NCBI GenBank assembly: GCA_020152595.1
Contig: JAIGNY010002621.1
Span: forward strand, 1,681,001 to 1,745,000
From: Chiridota heheva
Taxonomy: Eukaryota; Echinodermata; Holothuroidea; Apodida; Chiridotidae
Direction of reading: 5' to 3'
Length of the DNA stretch: 64,000 nt
The notes under the pieces were generated by a model, which made no database searches, had not been told where the DNA came from, and saw only the letters and a list, made by a program, of their open reading frames with translations. Below, piece by piece: positions 1 to 12,384 of this stretch (positions are counted from its first letter, which is position 1; the number at the start of each line of letters is the position of its first letter). The translations under genes were made by a program, and so were the position numbers.

Positions 1-2849
1 AAACAGTTTTTTTTGTCCAATATACTCTTCATCCTTATTAATATAACTGCACTTCTATGCAAACACAGAGTTTGCATCTTTAAACTAATCATCATTTGTA
101 CAATCTTTTTACCATTTTAAAAAAATCTAAACTTTATCTGTTTAAAGCAGAAACAATATTTCTTAGTCTTAATTGTTACTTGCATTAGTTGATCTCGAAC
201 TACTAATAATTTCACGGACTGGTACTCTTAATCAAGTGAAGCATTTGATCAGCATTACTAAAGAATGATTTGAAGATATTTAATGATGAACACAACACTT
301 TAACTAGGTCAAGAGTGAAGTTTCCACAATGTAAACTTAAAAATGACATCTATTCCACAGGAAAAGGCTGAGTCCGGTATATCTCAAGATTCTTTGGTGT
401 GCAATTCAATGATATTAGGGCTTCAGTAATCCCTCAAATGTCCTACACAGATTCTTTACATTACGAGTAAAATGTTTGTGAAAAATACAAAACTTATAAT
501 TTCAATAAAAAAGTTTATTAAAAAAGTTGTAATTATTTTGGGAAATTTTGCAATTATAATCGTCTCATCTTGAAATGGTGTTCTATGTTTATTACCCTAC
601 AATTTAAATATCTGACATTTATCTTTTTCTTCCAAACTTTCAATTCGTGGTTAAATTTGAGTATCTTTGTTTAAAGGACTGTGACATGTAGAAGCAAGTT
701 TGCTTTAAACTGATGTTTGTCACTCACTGAATACTTAGTAACTCCTATTTCTCCAAAATAATAATTGGAAAAGTGAAAAAAAAAGTTGGAAATGCCTGTC
801 TCATGCAGTACATGCACTGATTCATACAATTCTTTCCTTTTTGTCTAAGCTATACCATCATGTGATCCATTTGCTAGAAATCACAAAAAGAGAGCTTAAA
901 GTTTAGGCCTACAACTGGGACTCGAGCTAGTAGTAGCCAGTAAATACACATGTACATGCATTGTATGTGTAGGCCTACGTACATACGTCCAGTCGGAGAT
1001 AAATCGACATCAGCTGCAGCACATACGTACAGTATTAAAGAGTCAAATGTTAAGCGGTGTGCAAGAAATTTTGTCAATGTGCATGAAAAAGGTGGCCCTT
1101 GCCGTGTCAATGTTACTCAGTAATATTTGCTTCCATAAATCATTATGACACACAGGCTTCCATGAATCATTATGACATACAGGCTTCCATGAATCATTAT
1201 AACATATAGGCAAATATAATTGAAAATAGTGGAAACAGCTATATAAAAAATCATCAAAGAGAAAAAAACAATAACTTGTAGAAATGGCCCATCCTTGGTC
1301 AAGTCTCAGGAATAAATGTTTGTATGAAAGATGGATATACAACCTGGATATTCTAAGAACTAGACCCAGAATTAAGTCAAAGTACCTTCCAAGAGTAATA
1401 AAAACATAGTTTTATTATTACATTTGTAATAATACCAAGTAACAGTTAATGATATAAATCTACATAACAGGAGGTAGAGCGCAGGAAGTTTAATATTACA
1501 TGAAACCAACTTTTCTGCAACTCTTTAACTGCTCTTTCATTTTCCCCTGACCAAAAAATGGCTGAATAAAGATAAATGCTGCTTTGTAATTACTAAGGTT
1601 GTGAAAGTGCAAAAACAATGAGTTGTTAATATCAATGCACTGTTAACTAATTGCAACATAACAGATATATTAGAGGTATAACATTAACCAGGTTTTATGC
1701 ATGTGCTGTATCACATTTCCCTTATATGCTTACACAAGTGTTTAGAATCACAGCACTAGCAAATTCTGAGGAGTTCATAAAACTTCACTCTAACTCCATA
1801 ACTCCTTACAGATATTTCATTTTATTTTATTTATATCATTTTGCTTGATGGCATACAGCTATAATAATGTAAGTACTGCTCCATGGCCTATCTTGATTTG
1901 GTGTAATGACAACCAGCAATGACAGTTTGTCACATTATACTACAATTCTTATAGGTTGCATCTTCAAGATATTTAGATCAAAAGTTTCTCACCTAAACAT
2001 CTATTAAATCCAATGGATATGTTTTCATTCACAATTATGAGAAAATTTATTTTTGAACTCTCAATCTCAAATTTGTTACCTTAAATATGCAGGATTGACC
2101 CAGTCTGCCCAAACAGGAGGCCCAACCTTTAAAACCTTTTTCCACTTTACAAAATGTCAAAACTCCCAGGAGCTTGATATCGAGTGGATGTGAGTAAACA
2201 CAATTGGTTACTGATGAGTGGTTCAAACAATTTACCAAGTCACCAAGAGGTCTTTGAATGAAATACAGAATGACACCCATTTTAATTTAGAAGTTTTTTT
2301 AAAATTCACAATTGTTTATCTGTTTGTCAATTAATTGTCTGCTTCCTTTACAACCACCCAAGTAAGGTTAATTACTTGTATAGAAGATTGAGGTAGATCA
2401 GAAAGTCATGCAAAGCTGTAACTTTTCAGTAAGCTATTAAAAAGCTACAACACAAAAGTAATATGCTTTTGATTTTAAAGAAACCAATGAAAGCACTAAA
2501 TTAGTATCAGATCATTTTTCTCTTGGAAACCTTATGTTTACATATTTTGCACTCACATGTTTGAAAACAAAAATTAAAAGACAGGAAAAGGTAAAAGCTT
2601 GTCCAATACCTCACAAGAGATGGCTCAGTCTAAAAATGTTATTTGTTGCATCTGTTTGATTCAAAACCTTCATTGCAAAGCACAAATTTTCAATAGACTT
2701 ATCCACTTCATGAAAAAGCTTTAAGAATGTTTAATTATGAATAATCTCTTCCTACCTCTTGCCCACCCCTCCCCTAAAATCAATTCTCTGTAATTCCAAC
2801 TTGAGACTGCTACAAAAAAATTTGTAGTTGAATCTACCAGATAATTCCC
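1..2849. other. 3' flank / possible 3' UTR of the coiled-coil gene; no other gene seen
   Basis: AT-rich sequence downstream of the stop codon at 2850-2852 (minus strand). The short open frames here have no recognisable domains and poor composition. I see no convincing poly(A) site. The only structure is a small tandem repeat at 1132-1210. Confidence 0.5.
1132..1210. repeat. Short tandem repeat, about 26 bp x 3
   Basis: Three successive near-copies of a unit containing TCCATGAATCATTATGAC. The shadow protein in this region repeats the same residues three times for this reason. Confidence 0.8.
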
Positions 2850-3034
2850 TTATTGCGGCTTGCACGCCGCTACATCACTTTCTTCCAGATCGTTGACCTC
2901 CAACCACTGATTGACGTCTTTTTGGTGTTTCTTCTGGGGTGACACTTCTTCCGTCTTCGTATTCTCTGCATCAATCTCTTGGATTCGCCTCTTTACTGTG
3001 GATCGTGAAAGCTCATTTACTGGAATGTTATGAT
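2850..3034 (-). CDS. Coiled-coil gene exon 37 (terminal coding exon)
   Basis: The acceptor AG is at 3035-3036 and the stop TAA at 2850-2852. The 185 bases complete the split codon left by exon 36 and encode 60 residues plus stop. The sequence is hydrophilic and charged: it starts near HNIPVNELSRSTVKRRIQE, continues through a Lys/Gln-rich stretch and ends in AACKPQ. It looks like a non-coiled tail with phosphorylatable Ser/Thr and basic clusters. No family motif is recognised. Confidence 0.8.
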
Positions 3035-3289
3035 CTGAAAGATAAATTGCAGGAAAAAATCAATTTGCATTTCCTGCACTTTTTGTAATCTGACGTGAAA
3101 TATGCTCAGTGAAAGTATCCAGAAGAGGAGGAATATATCTAAAAAACGTTTTTGTAATTAAAGAGCAACTACAAGTCGAACAGAATCAAAAGGTTTTGTG
3201 GTTCCGATGCTTCTTTTTCATAAGCTGATTGATTTGCAAAATTTGTGTTTACTGTCATGTCATTGCATATCATGAAATATTTGTTCCAG

Positions 3290-4320
3290 GATATTAATTA
3301 ATAAACCACACCCACCATGCAGATCAATAAAAATGTTGACAACATTAGCAATTTGCACAATAATTAACAACAGTATCATAGCAAGTATGATGCAGAAAAT
3401 GATTGCTTATTTATCCTGTTGCAAGAATTTGCCAGTAAGCCCCACCTACTCATTTATATTCACTACCACAACATTAGAACATATGTACAGACGATGACCA
3501 ATCTTGTGTACCTGATACAGCATAAATCTGATGTATCGTTCAATGGGTACGGTATGGTGTTTACATCATTTAGCACTTTCACATTAAGCCATGCCCAGCA
3601 TGCATATTAATGACATCTGCTGATAACATAAGCATGTACACAATAACCGACAAAATTATCATGCCCAATATGACGTAAAACGGAAAAACAATTGCTCATT
3701 TATCACTTTTTCATTTCAAAATTTTCCCTTTAAGCCCCTCCCATTTATAAATATGCAAGATATCACCATTAAAAACAATAGGGCATATCTACATACCATG
3801 GGCTATCTGTGTACCAAATATGACATAAATCCAGTTTACTGTTCTTGAGATACAGTGTTTACAAGCTCTTTTCATCAAAATCATATAAGGCCGTGCCCAC
3901 TATGCATATTAATGAAATTCAACATTTTTACATCATAAACATGTACCCATCAGCTAAGATCATAATTATCCCAAATATGAAACAAAACAGACATGTGGTT
4001 GTTAAAATTTCAAGATTTTTACTTTAAGCCCCGCCTACTCATTAATATGCATGATATCATCACCAAAAACAATAGAGCATATCTACAGACCATGGGCTCA
4101 GACCATGGGCTATCTGTGCACCACATATGAACTGAATCCCATGTATAGTTCTTGAGATATTTTGTTTCAAGCTCTTTTGAACAAAATCATGTTAAGCCCT
4201 GCCCACTATGCATATGAATGAAATTCAATGTTTTTACATCATGAACATGTACACATGAGCTAACATCATAATTATTCCAAATATAAAACAAAACAGACAT
4301 GCGGTTGTTAAAATATGAAC
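3290..4320. repeat. Tandem repeat of about 300 bp, roughly 3.4 copies
   Basis: The same block recurs about every 300 bases. It contains a TTTAAGCCCCGCCTACTC-like part, an AATATGCATGATATCA part, a 'CCATGGGCTATCTGTG' part and a 'GCCCACTATGCATATTAATG' part. Copies start near 3290, 3590, 3895 and 4195, with divergence increasing leftward. It is intronic (between exons 37 and 36) and non-coding; the ORFs seen here are shadows of the repeat. Confidence 0.8.
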
Positions 4321-5100
4321 ATTTCAAGATGGGCAGACTCGCGGTGTGTGAAAGGAAGGCAGATAAAAGAATTGCCGACATCTGGCGTACATCCTCATCT
4401 CGCATGGTCTCAGCTTGTTTGTATTTAGGGATTGTTTTGACGGGTTGTGTTTGTCATGTGATGCTGGTTTTACCACGCGATTGGCCCACGGCCTGAGGCT
4501 GTTGTCAAATGGTGGCCCTTAGAAAAAATTAATTAGGAAACCGTGTAGTATGGTATGAAGTATTTGCATTTGTCTGCTACAATCATAGTCCGAAATCTTT
4601 ATACCTGCAGGTTATCAGTGTGACCCTAAAGTCTTTTCTTTTTAAGCAGGATTTACCTAAAGTCTTGTAAGGCAGTGTGAAATTTAAAGTGGGAAGCACT
4701 GTGTATATATCTCATCAGCGTTGCAATTATTCCTGTCCTCTATGGTGAAGCCCACTGCTTCTCTAACTGGTTTGCTTCTCTAACTGCTTTAAACCTATTC
4801 ATGTGTCCTCAATGTTACAAAGACTCATTGATCATCAAGAGCAGCTTACATTAACAATACATTTATCAACAACAAAAGTAAACTGTCAAATTTCTTCCAG
4901 TATTCTTGCCAATCCCAAAAAACCTTCATGCATGTGATAAAACCCAAAATAACTGTTTCTGATCAATTTTACTGGATACTTTTGTTTTTGTAAAAAATAA
5001 TAATAATATCTATGCAAAAAAAGTTATAAAAAGTTCTATGGACAAGAACTTAATGGGGTATGCTTAGCAGAACAAATATTGAAAATAGATAGATTCTTAC

Positions 5101-5231
5101 TTTTTAAAGCTTGAGGAGTGCCTGCCTTCTTTGCTGCTTGTAGATGTGCCACCTTGGAAGGATCTTTGACAATTTCAGCACATTGACCTTTCCAGTAGTG
5201 GGCCTTCTTTTCCATGTTCTTTGCGCGAGTT
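5101..5231 (-). CDS. Coiled-coil gene exon 36
   Basis: 131 bases bounded by TTTCAG at the 5' side and a strong GTAAGA donor. It starts by completing a Lys codon and reads TRAKNMEKKAHYWKGQC, then a DPSKVAHLQAAKKAG stretch. It marks the end of the main coiled coil. It is split from exon 35 by the DIRS-like element. Confidence 0.85.
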
Positions 5232-5390
5232 CTGAAATTATATCATACATAAACCATAAAACAGTCTTGCTATGCCAGTGGGACATCATTTAAGATTTAT
5301 TTTCTTCATATGTAAAGGTTGAAAATCAAACAGCTTTATCACCGACAAATTCACCTTGCTTGGTTAGCGGCGTTAGGGGGGAGGGGGTGT

Positions 5391-5535
5391 ATTTTCGAGA
5401 ATTATACTTACCTTCTATGTTATAAATATATGCAATCTGGTCTTAGAGACCTGATTCACTGCACTATACAACCAAAAAAAAAAAAAGTTACCACTATAGC
5501 GCCCCCTCTTGTGGCTCACATATCGCGACATGTAT
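5391..5535 (+). repeat. Left inverted terminus of the DIRS-like element
   Basis: Matches the reverse complement of 11265-11412 with a few substitutions and small gaps. Homologous termini occur at about 50.44 kb, 50.69 kb, 36.3 kb, 49.35 kb and 60.0 kb. Confidence 0.85.
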
Positions 5536-5639
5536 TCACTAAATTACCACTGAGGCCTGAACCACAGGGGAGGTGGGAGGAATGCATAGACGGTAAGTAT
5601 CATTCTGTTCTTGCGACGTTCCCCTGATCCTCAGGTACA

Positions 5640-6360
5640 TCTTTCAAGTAGGCTGACACACAGGTTTCTCCCATACTGCTTTGCTCATTATCTCATAAAT
5701 TGGTACCCCGAAGAGGGCCTTGGATGTGGCTAGTCGGCGCACTTGGTGTGCTCACTACCTAGCAGAGCCACAGAGTTGAATGTGATTGCCTGCGCAATCC
5801 AACGCAAAATGATGTCCCGTGACACTGCGCAATGTGGTTTTTGTAACGATACGCAAAGTGCTTTAAGAGTCGTTTCTAAGTGACTGAGTACGCTTAATAT
5901 AATATTTCAGACAGCCAACTGGGCAACAGATCCTGTCCTCTTCCGTTTCTGAAAAAGTTGAGAAAGACGGGAGGAATATTGCCTGTGGCAAGAACTCCAA
6001 AATCTGTTTTTTGGCTAGGAAGGAAGGGTTCGGGACAAACGAACTCCCCAGACTCAAACATGATGTGGCCTGTCCCTAAGAACAGGGTGTGAATCCCCCC
6101 TCCATCTTGCGGAGGCCGCTGAAAAAAAGAACACCGTTTTTAGGGTAAGTTCTTTCAGGGGAATGGAGGCGAGAGGCAAGAATGGTGGCTTGGCTAAGGT
6201 ATCTAGGACGACCTGCATACTCCATGCTGGGGAGAGGTTACGGACCGTAAGTCGCTGTAAGAACATCCCATTTAGAAGGTTCTCTAGCGGTTGTGTTGTA
6301 GAGACCGTTAGCCATCTGAGAAACCTCGGTGGATGGCTGCTATGGCCGACCTGAATCCCT
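5640..6360 (-). pseudogene. DIRS tyrosine recombinase, C-terminal part (broken)
   Basis: Frames at 6054-6350 read NLSPAWSMQVVLDTLAKPP, then PLKELTLKTVFFFSAASARW, the family's region leading into the first catalytic Arg. A second frame at 5863-6057 continues with FVPNPSFLAKKQILEFLPQA and CPVGCLKYYIKRTQSLRNDS. This order and wording are typical of DIRS recombinases, which join the circular intermediate into DNA. At least one stop and a frame change separate the two blocks, and the conserved R-V-S-E context after 'ITSAR' is altered. It is therefore unlikely to be active. Confidence 0.8.
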
Positions 6361-6364
6361 TAAT

Positions 6365-7541
6365 GGTTTGTTTGTTTGTTTGATGAGGTCTTAACGGCAC
6401 CACCACAACAAGGGTCAAATTGTGCCTGAAAGGTCAGATCATTTTAGAGGTAGGAAAAAAAGGAAACAGGGGGAGAATGAGAGAAATTCAAGAACAAAAG
6501 TCAGAAAGCTGTGATCGAGAGAGGAGTTGCATGAGTGAAACAAAAACAAAGTAGAGAGGGGGTGGAAGAGGAGAATTAAATATGGCTGTAGAGGGAAGCA
6601 TGATGAAGGAAAGAGATAACTTTATCTGGAGGATTTTTCTGAAATAACTCAGCAATTGAGTTGTGGGGAGTAAGGGAAGCTCTGGGAAGGTTGTACAGGG
6701 GGCAAGCAAGGAGAACATGATGGATTGTGAGGGTGCAGTGGCAATTGTTACAGAGGGGTTGGGGGGAACCAATAAGGAGGTGGGAGTGAGTGAGGTGGGT
6801 GTGACCAATTCTAAGACGGGTAATATGAACGTTGTTGATACGAGAGAGGTTGTTGATGGTGGATTTGATCGGAATTGTGGGCTGGATGACATGGAGTTTG
6901 TTATCAATTTGGGATTTCCATGAGGTTGTTAGCGGTCACGAACAAGGGAAGCGATAAGCGGTTTGATGTCAGAGAGGGTTTGGGAAAAGGGGTAGGGAGG
7001 AGGTTGAGGGCAAGCTTAGCGGCTGCATCAGCCCTGTCATTTTCAGGGATGCCATTATGGCTGGGTATCCAGAAGAAAAGAACACTTTTCCTGCAGAGGG
7101 TGGGAGAAAGGAGTTTCCAGAGGAGGAGGTGACATGTGAGATTATCCCATTTAAGATTGAGTAAAGAAGAACAGCCTTTTGAGTTGGAGAAAATGGCAAA
7201 GTGGCTGAGAGGAGAGTACTCAATAAAATTGAGGGTGAGGAGAATGGCCTTTGCCTCGGCTGAAAAGATGGATGAGTAGTCAGGAAGTCTGCTACTGAGG
7301 GTGATGTCTTGGATGACGGCAGCAGCAGCTGTCTTGTTGCCTTTCTTGGAGCCATCAGTATAGATGGAGGTGTAATTTGAGAGTTGGTCTTTGATTTGGT
7401 TGTGTAGATTGATGAAGAGGTTAGGGTGGGTTTGAGTTTTGTGATGAGTGGAAAGGTCTAGGTGGACAGAAGGAAGGGGGGTGGCCCAACGAGGAAAAGT
7501 GGGCCAGGAGTAGGTGCCGAGAGTGGCAGGGTTGATGCCGT
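6365..7541 (-). mobile_element. I-like LINE fragment (5'-truncated, nested in the DIRS-like element)
   Basis: Collinear with the 3' 1.2 kb of the full-length LINE at 23066-28565. It runs from the TTTGTTTGTTTGATGA tail at 6365 to the point of truncation at about 7541, where identity stops at GTTGATGCCG. It covers the RNase H end and 3' UTR. In this copy the RNase H Glu codon (7255-7257, GAG) is kept, but the later Asp is Asn. No flanking duplication is seen. Confidence 0.9.
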
Positions 7542-7559
7542 ATCAACTTGCTTTTCGAG

Positions 7560-8000
7560 GTTGGACTGGTGCATGAGGAAATTGGCTATGAACCGTAAAC
7601 GTGGAGAAGACACTCTCTTATTGCACCAGGTTCAGAAGATTCCAAGTCTTGAATTATACATGCCCAGAGTGGAGGCCCTTCAGGACTGCGCCACCATTTG
7701 GGCAGCATCCTGCGAGAGACCTTCCGCAAGCATTGATTGGTGGATAGTGGCCACACAGTCAAATGTAGCAATCCTGGATTGTAGTGGACTTCATCCAATC
7801 CCAATATGGATACCAGATCCATGCCGTTCGGGAGCTTGTAGGGATACCCCATTACTAGTCTCAGAAGGTGTGGGAACCAGGACTGGCTTGGCCAGTTGGG
7901 TGCTACCAGAAGTATAGAATTACATTGGTCTTGTTCCACTTTGCCCAGTACTCTTGGGATGAGAGTGAACTGTGTGATGGCATAGCATATGAAGCCGTCT
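7560..8000 (-). pseudogene. DIRS RT/RNase H C-terminal linker region (broken)
   Basis: The minus frame at 7586-7939 contains APNWPSQSWFPHLLRLVMGY followed by LHLTVWPLS. In DIRS polyproteins this segment follows RNase H and precedes the recombinase. It continues the pol frames at 8011-9060 after frame changes. Confidence 0.7.
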
Positions 8001-9240
8001 CACCGGAAAGTTAGTGCATCAACCCGCCACCATCCTGTTTGTTGACATATGCCACTACTGTGGTGTTGTCTGTGCGGACTAGAACTGTCTTGTCCCTGAC
8101 CTGTGGCAGGAAATGAAATCGGGCCCGGCAAACTGCCTCCAGTTCCAGCAGGTTTATATGCTGGTGGCACCAGGTTCCCGACCAGATCCTGGCGGCTGGG
8201 AAGTGGTATAAATGCGCTCCCCAGCACAAGAGTGAAGCGTCGGTGACGACTGTCACTGATGGTTTGGGGGAGGGAAACTCACTCCTTGCATAACGTGGCA
8301 TCAGTCGCACCACCTTCACAGGTGTGGGACCACGTCTGGGGAGAGAAGGGACTGGGGAAAGCAGGTCCCTCTCTGATGGGAAGAAATGTCCCAGGAGGTG
8401 AAACTGGAGGTCACTCATGTAGAACCTACACCTGGGGACGATGTCCACCAGACTGGCTAGGTATCTCAGAAAAACGAGTCATGCCCTCGCCGGTGAGGAT
8501 AGGCTGGATAGGAGGAGGTTCGCTCCTGCCTGCATGGCGGCAACCCTTGTCGGGTTTGGAGTGATCAGGTCCTTGGAGAAATTTAGTGTCACCCCTAAAT
8601 AGGTCGGGGTCTAAAAGGGGACTAGGTCAGGGTCTGAGAGGGGACTAGGTCCGACTTCTCGTGGTTGATCAACCAACACAGTCTCTAGGCTACAGAAATC
8701 ACAGTGTCCGTATGTCTGGCCACTAGCAGTGGGTTGTCTGCAACGATGAGCCAGTCATCCAGATGGGTAAAGATTCAGATCCCCTGCTTGCACAATTGTC
8801 ACATTGGTAAACACCCGGGGTGTGGTCGAGAGCTTGAAGGGGAGAGCCTTGAACATGTAGAGGATTCCTTTATAGATAAAGATGAGGAGCTTTCTGTGGC
8901 TGGCATGGACGGCTTCATGCAGGCAGGCGTCTGAGAGGTCGATTGAAGTTCCCACAGGCCTTTGTGCAAAAAATGGAGACACTGCTGTGCAGTGTCTCCA
9001 TTTTTGAAGTTCTTAGGGCGGATGAACTCGTTCAGTGGTTTAAGGTTTGGCCGCCACAAGCCTTCTTTCTTGAGGGTTAGAAAGAAGATGGAAATAAAAC
9101 AGCCTTTCAGTAGCGATGGTACGGAGGTAATTGCCCTTTTCCTTATTAACTCTTTGATCTCCTCACATAACAGTTATACATGAACTTGAGAGATTGGAGC
9201 AGGAGTTGGCCTCAGGATCCCCCGACCTCGCTAAAAGGGG
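8001..9240 (-). pseudogene. DIRS reverse transcriptase-RNase H (broken)
   Basis: In minus-strand order: FWRPNLKPLNEFIRPKNFKM (RT N-terminal motif), TSIDLSDACLHEAVHASHRK (first catalytic Asp), KALPFKLSTTPRVFT, and then HLDDWLIVAD (the catalytic Asp pair, 8751-8762) in a shifted frame. Next comes VTDASLLCWGAHL (RNase H first Asp), INLLELEAV (Glu) and VRTDNTTVVAYVN (Asp) in the 8011-8448 frame. RNA-directed DNA synthesis and RNA removal are the family roles. Motifs are well preserved but spread over three frames with stops, so this copy is dead. Confidence 0.88.
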
Positions 9241-9389
9241 GAGGGGAGAGTTAACTCCAGTTTCTACCCTTCTTGTACGGTATGCGGCACCCACCCGTCT
9301 TTGGTTATTTGGGTGCACTCTCTGTGAAAATCACCCGGACACCCCCTTCCTTCCCGACTGGCTGGGCAGCACCATGACGGGGGTTGTGC

Positions 9390-10340
9390 TGCTAATGCTG
9401 CTTCCCTTTCCTGCGGTAGGCTGCCCTTTGGGCGAAAGGGAAGAAGCATTTACCTGAAGTCACTAAGACCTTCCCTGACCAATCTGAGTTGTCTTGGAAG
9501 GCAGATGGACTAGGAAGTTTGGAGACGGAAACCATACCCCTTGGGAGCCTGAGCCCTACCCGCCTGGGCTTGGGTTGAAAACTCTTTACCAGTGGTGCTT
9601 TTACGATCAGCTTGCCTTTTTCTGAAAGTCGTCTTGCCAGCCAGCCTGGCTCGACAAGACGTCCTGGAACTGTCCCGCAAAGAGGTCCCGACCTTCCCGT
9701 GGCAAGCGCCACAGGTCAGTCAAGGTACCCAAAGATAAGCCCAACAGGTAGAGGACGTTCTTCCTACGTTCCTGCGTCACCCTTGCTGATGCTCTCGCCA
9801 TATAATCTACGATGGCGACGAGCAGGTCTGAGAGGCCTGTCAGCAAGGGTGTGGCTGCTGACGTAAGTCGGGGGCAGTACCTAGGACACTGTTTAGGCCC
9901 TTGGTCACCCAGTCCGCCAGTGCCTGGTACTTGTACCCCTCCCTGATAGCACTATCAGCACCCCACAGAGCTGCTTCCCTCTTCTGCATGACAGGGTTAC
10001 GGAATTTAGTTCCAACACCGGGAAGGGAGGGGGAATCCTGTCTGAGGGTGACAAAGGAGGCGCCAGACTTCCTCGGAGATTGCCAGAACCTCAACTAGGT
10101 CTGGATAATCCCTGTTACAGACTTTGATGGACTTGAGAATGGTAAGCAGAGACTGTCAGCCAAGACGCCCTCCAAACTGTTCTCAGAGAAAGAATTAAAC
10201 AATTAAGCCAAATCCATTCTTTCACTTACTGTGGGCAGTAATCTGACTTTAAAAACACAGCCGTGTAGAGACCAGAAAACAAACCCCCTTAACCTTTATC
10301 AACTCGCGACTCTACGGTAGGAAGCACAACGAGTTCCTCT
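9390..10340 (-). pseudogene. DIRS Gag-like protein (broken)
   Basis: Minus frames at 9840-10094 and 9607-9846 overlap and read ALWGADSAIREGYKYQALAD, then LTGLSDLLVAIVDYMARASA, then FAGQFQDVLSSQAGWQDDFQ. The 9392-9712 frame follows. These phrases are characteristic of DIRS Gag, the putative RNA-packaging protein. A frame change near 9840 splits it. It lies upstream of pol as expected. Confidence 0.75.
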
Positions 10341-11264
10341 GCGCTGCGCACGAAGGCAGACCAAGTTAGAATACAAATTTGAAAGTCCAGAAATTTTTGC
10401 AACAAAAATATTTTCACAACAAAAATATTTTCACAAGTCTGAGAAATTGACTAAAACAAAATTTCCTTCCCGCTGAACCATTAACATAACCTGAGAATTT
10501 TCTGCACAAAAGTTCTGAAAAGAGAAGAGAAATACGAAAAATGTGAAGACCGATTGGTGGGCATATCATAGTTAACATAAACAAGCCCCTTAGGGTGGGT
10601 TACCAACTGATACAACAGCTCAGAAAAATTAACTCGAAAAGGAGTTATGTTAAGCTGGTAGCATAATTACAGAGTAAGGTATCTCTTTAGGGCTCAAGAA
10701 TTTCCTGGAACAGCTGTTACAGGTCAACGGAAGTCACCCTTGGAAGCACCCGGATGAGCGGCAGGAAGACTTAAAGAATAGAAGATACACAGTAAACATA
10801 TCCTAAAGAGGGAAAGCATAGAATAAAATAGCCTTAGGTTAAGGCCTCATTTGTGAGAGAAAAACTACAAGAATAGCACTTGAAAACTCACTGGGAGGTG
10901 TTCCGAAGCTACACTAGGGGATACAAACACTGTAATATGACAGACTTATAAAAGAATATGCATTATGATGCCAAAAATAAGTCTGACCCTCCATAGCTTA
11001 TCTATGTAAGCTACACACTGCAACTCGTCTAACACCAAGATGGCGGCCTGAAAAATAACTTTATTACCTGTATTTCTTTGGGGAAAGGGTTCCCAAAACA
11101 CCTCAAACCTGTAGCTACTGTAGGTAGCAAGGAAGCAGGTAGAAACTCCTCAGAAAAAAGATTTTGCGGAAGAAGAACCAGGAATTTCAGCTGTGAAATT
11201 CAGAGACCCTTGCGGTCTACAGCTAGCAGACGTGCAAAAGAAAGTGAATACGTGATGTGATACG
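10341..11264. other. DIRS-like element 5' leader (non-coding)
   Basis: Between the Gag-like region and the right terminus I see no conserved frame. It is probably the leader of the minus-strand element. Confidence 0.5.
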
Positions 11265-11412
11265 TGAGCCAGAGAGGAAAGAGGGAGGGGGAGGAGGGGT
11301 GCTATAGCGGTAGCTTTTTGTTTTAATTATATATAGTATGGTGCATCAGGTCTCTGAGACCGGATTGCATATATTTATAGCATAAAAGGTAAGGTATAAT
11401 TTAAAGTAAATT
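11265..11412 (-). repeat. Right inverted terminus of the DIRS-like element
   Basis: The inverted partner of 5391-5535. The outermost bases resemble AAGGTATAATTTAAAGTAAA, the same end as the right terminus near 60.03 kb. Confidence 0.85.
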
Positions 11413-11731
11413 GAGTGATTCAAAAATCTGGTAAGCATTAATTTCAATATGCTATATAGATCATTAAATAGGCAATGAAGATATTATCAAGATCAACTAT
11501 CTTTCAAAGTTGTGAAATGCTATGTCTGATAGTTGGAAACATCTTGCCATATCTAAAAAAACTTTCAATGAATATTTGTTGTTGTTACCAACTAAAAGAT
11601 TAAACAAAGAATCAAAATAAGCTCAGGAACAAGATGTAAACCTATGAAGATATTAAATTCAAAAAGTAATAATACTAGTTAAAATCATCAAAACTATGTG
11701 AATGTGATTGTTTTTTAGTGCATATACTCAC

Positions 11732-11864
11732 TTCTCCTTCTCAAGTGTCCTCTTTGCTTGACTCAGTTCTTTCTCCAAGTGGAACTTTTGTGCCCTGAGA
11801 GAATGAACACCACAGGAGCTTATGATGCCTGAACCACCCTCAAACTCATACCCAGAAGATGAAC
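11732..11864 (-). CDS. Coiled-coil gene exon 35
   Basis: 133 bases, acceptor CTGAAA-side AG at 11865-11866, donor GTGAGTA. It reads SSSGYEFEGGSGIISSCG (a Ser/Gly-rich flexible break) and then re-enters coil with QKFHLEKELSQAKRTLEKEK. The Ser/Gly segment interrupts the rod and could be a phosphorylated hinge. Confidence 0.85.
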
Positions 11865-12192
11865 CTGAAAAAAATGACAAGAAAAATGTTCAAAAGCAGT
11901 TAAATGCTGCTTTTTGAATTTTGGCATATATTCTAATTACTTCTAGTTTTGTCTTTCAGAACTCACACAATTTTTAAGAAATTTAAATCCACACCAAATA
12001 ATATAATACCAAAATATGATCACCAACATGTGTATCTCATAACAGTTCAGTCACATAATGATTACTTTCAGAACAGATATAAAACACACAAAACAAACTG
12101 CATTTTATCTTCATACCAAACAAATGACCTTCATTAGTTGTTTCTTCTCGGGATGAAAATTAAAAGGAGAAATTTGAGAGGTGTTTTCTTAC

Positions 12193-12263
12193 CTGTGGAG
12201 TTGTTCAAAGCAGCTTCAAGCTTCCTCTCAAGATAATTCTTCTCACTCGTTAAAGTTGAAATT
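12193..12263 (-). CDS. Coiled-coil gene exon 34
   Basis: 71 bases between TTTCAG and GTAAG. It reads ISTLTSEKNYLERKLEAAL and then NNST, continuing the coil from exon 33 in phase. Confidence 0.85.
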
Positions 12264-12384
12264 CTGAAACAAGACAAAAACATGCAATTTGATAATAATT
12301 TTACTCATATAACACACAGCTGTTAAAAACGGTAAGTGGTAAGTGATCATCTTGATGTTAAAAAAGAAAAGAAAAAAGAGTTAA

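Larger units (their letters stand above)
5391..11412 (-). mobile_element. DIRS-like retroelement with inverted termini, broken
   Basis: A block of about 6 kb in the intron between exons 36 and 35. Its two ends are inverted copies: about 145 bases from 5391 match the reverse complement of about 11265-11412, including TTATACTTACCTTCTATG-like ends and the GGTC...AGAGACCTGA core. In minus-strand order it carries Gag-like, RT-RNase H and tyrosine-recombinase-like segments, which is the gene content of DIRS elements. Frameshifts and stops break every reading frame, and a 5'-truncated LINE interrupts the recombinase. No clear target duplication is seen; DIRS elements insert by recombination and are not expected to leave one. 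Confidence 0.85.
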
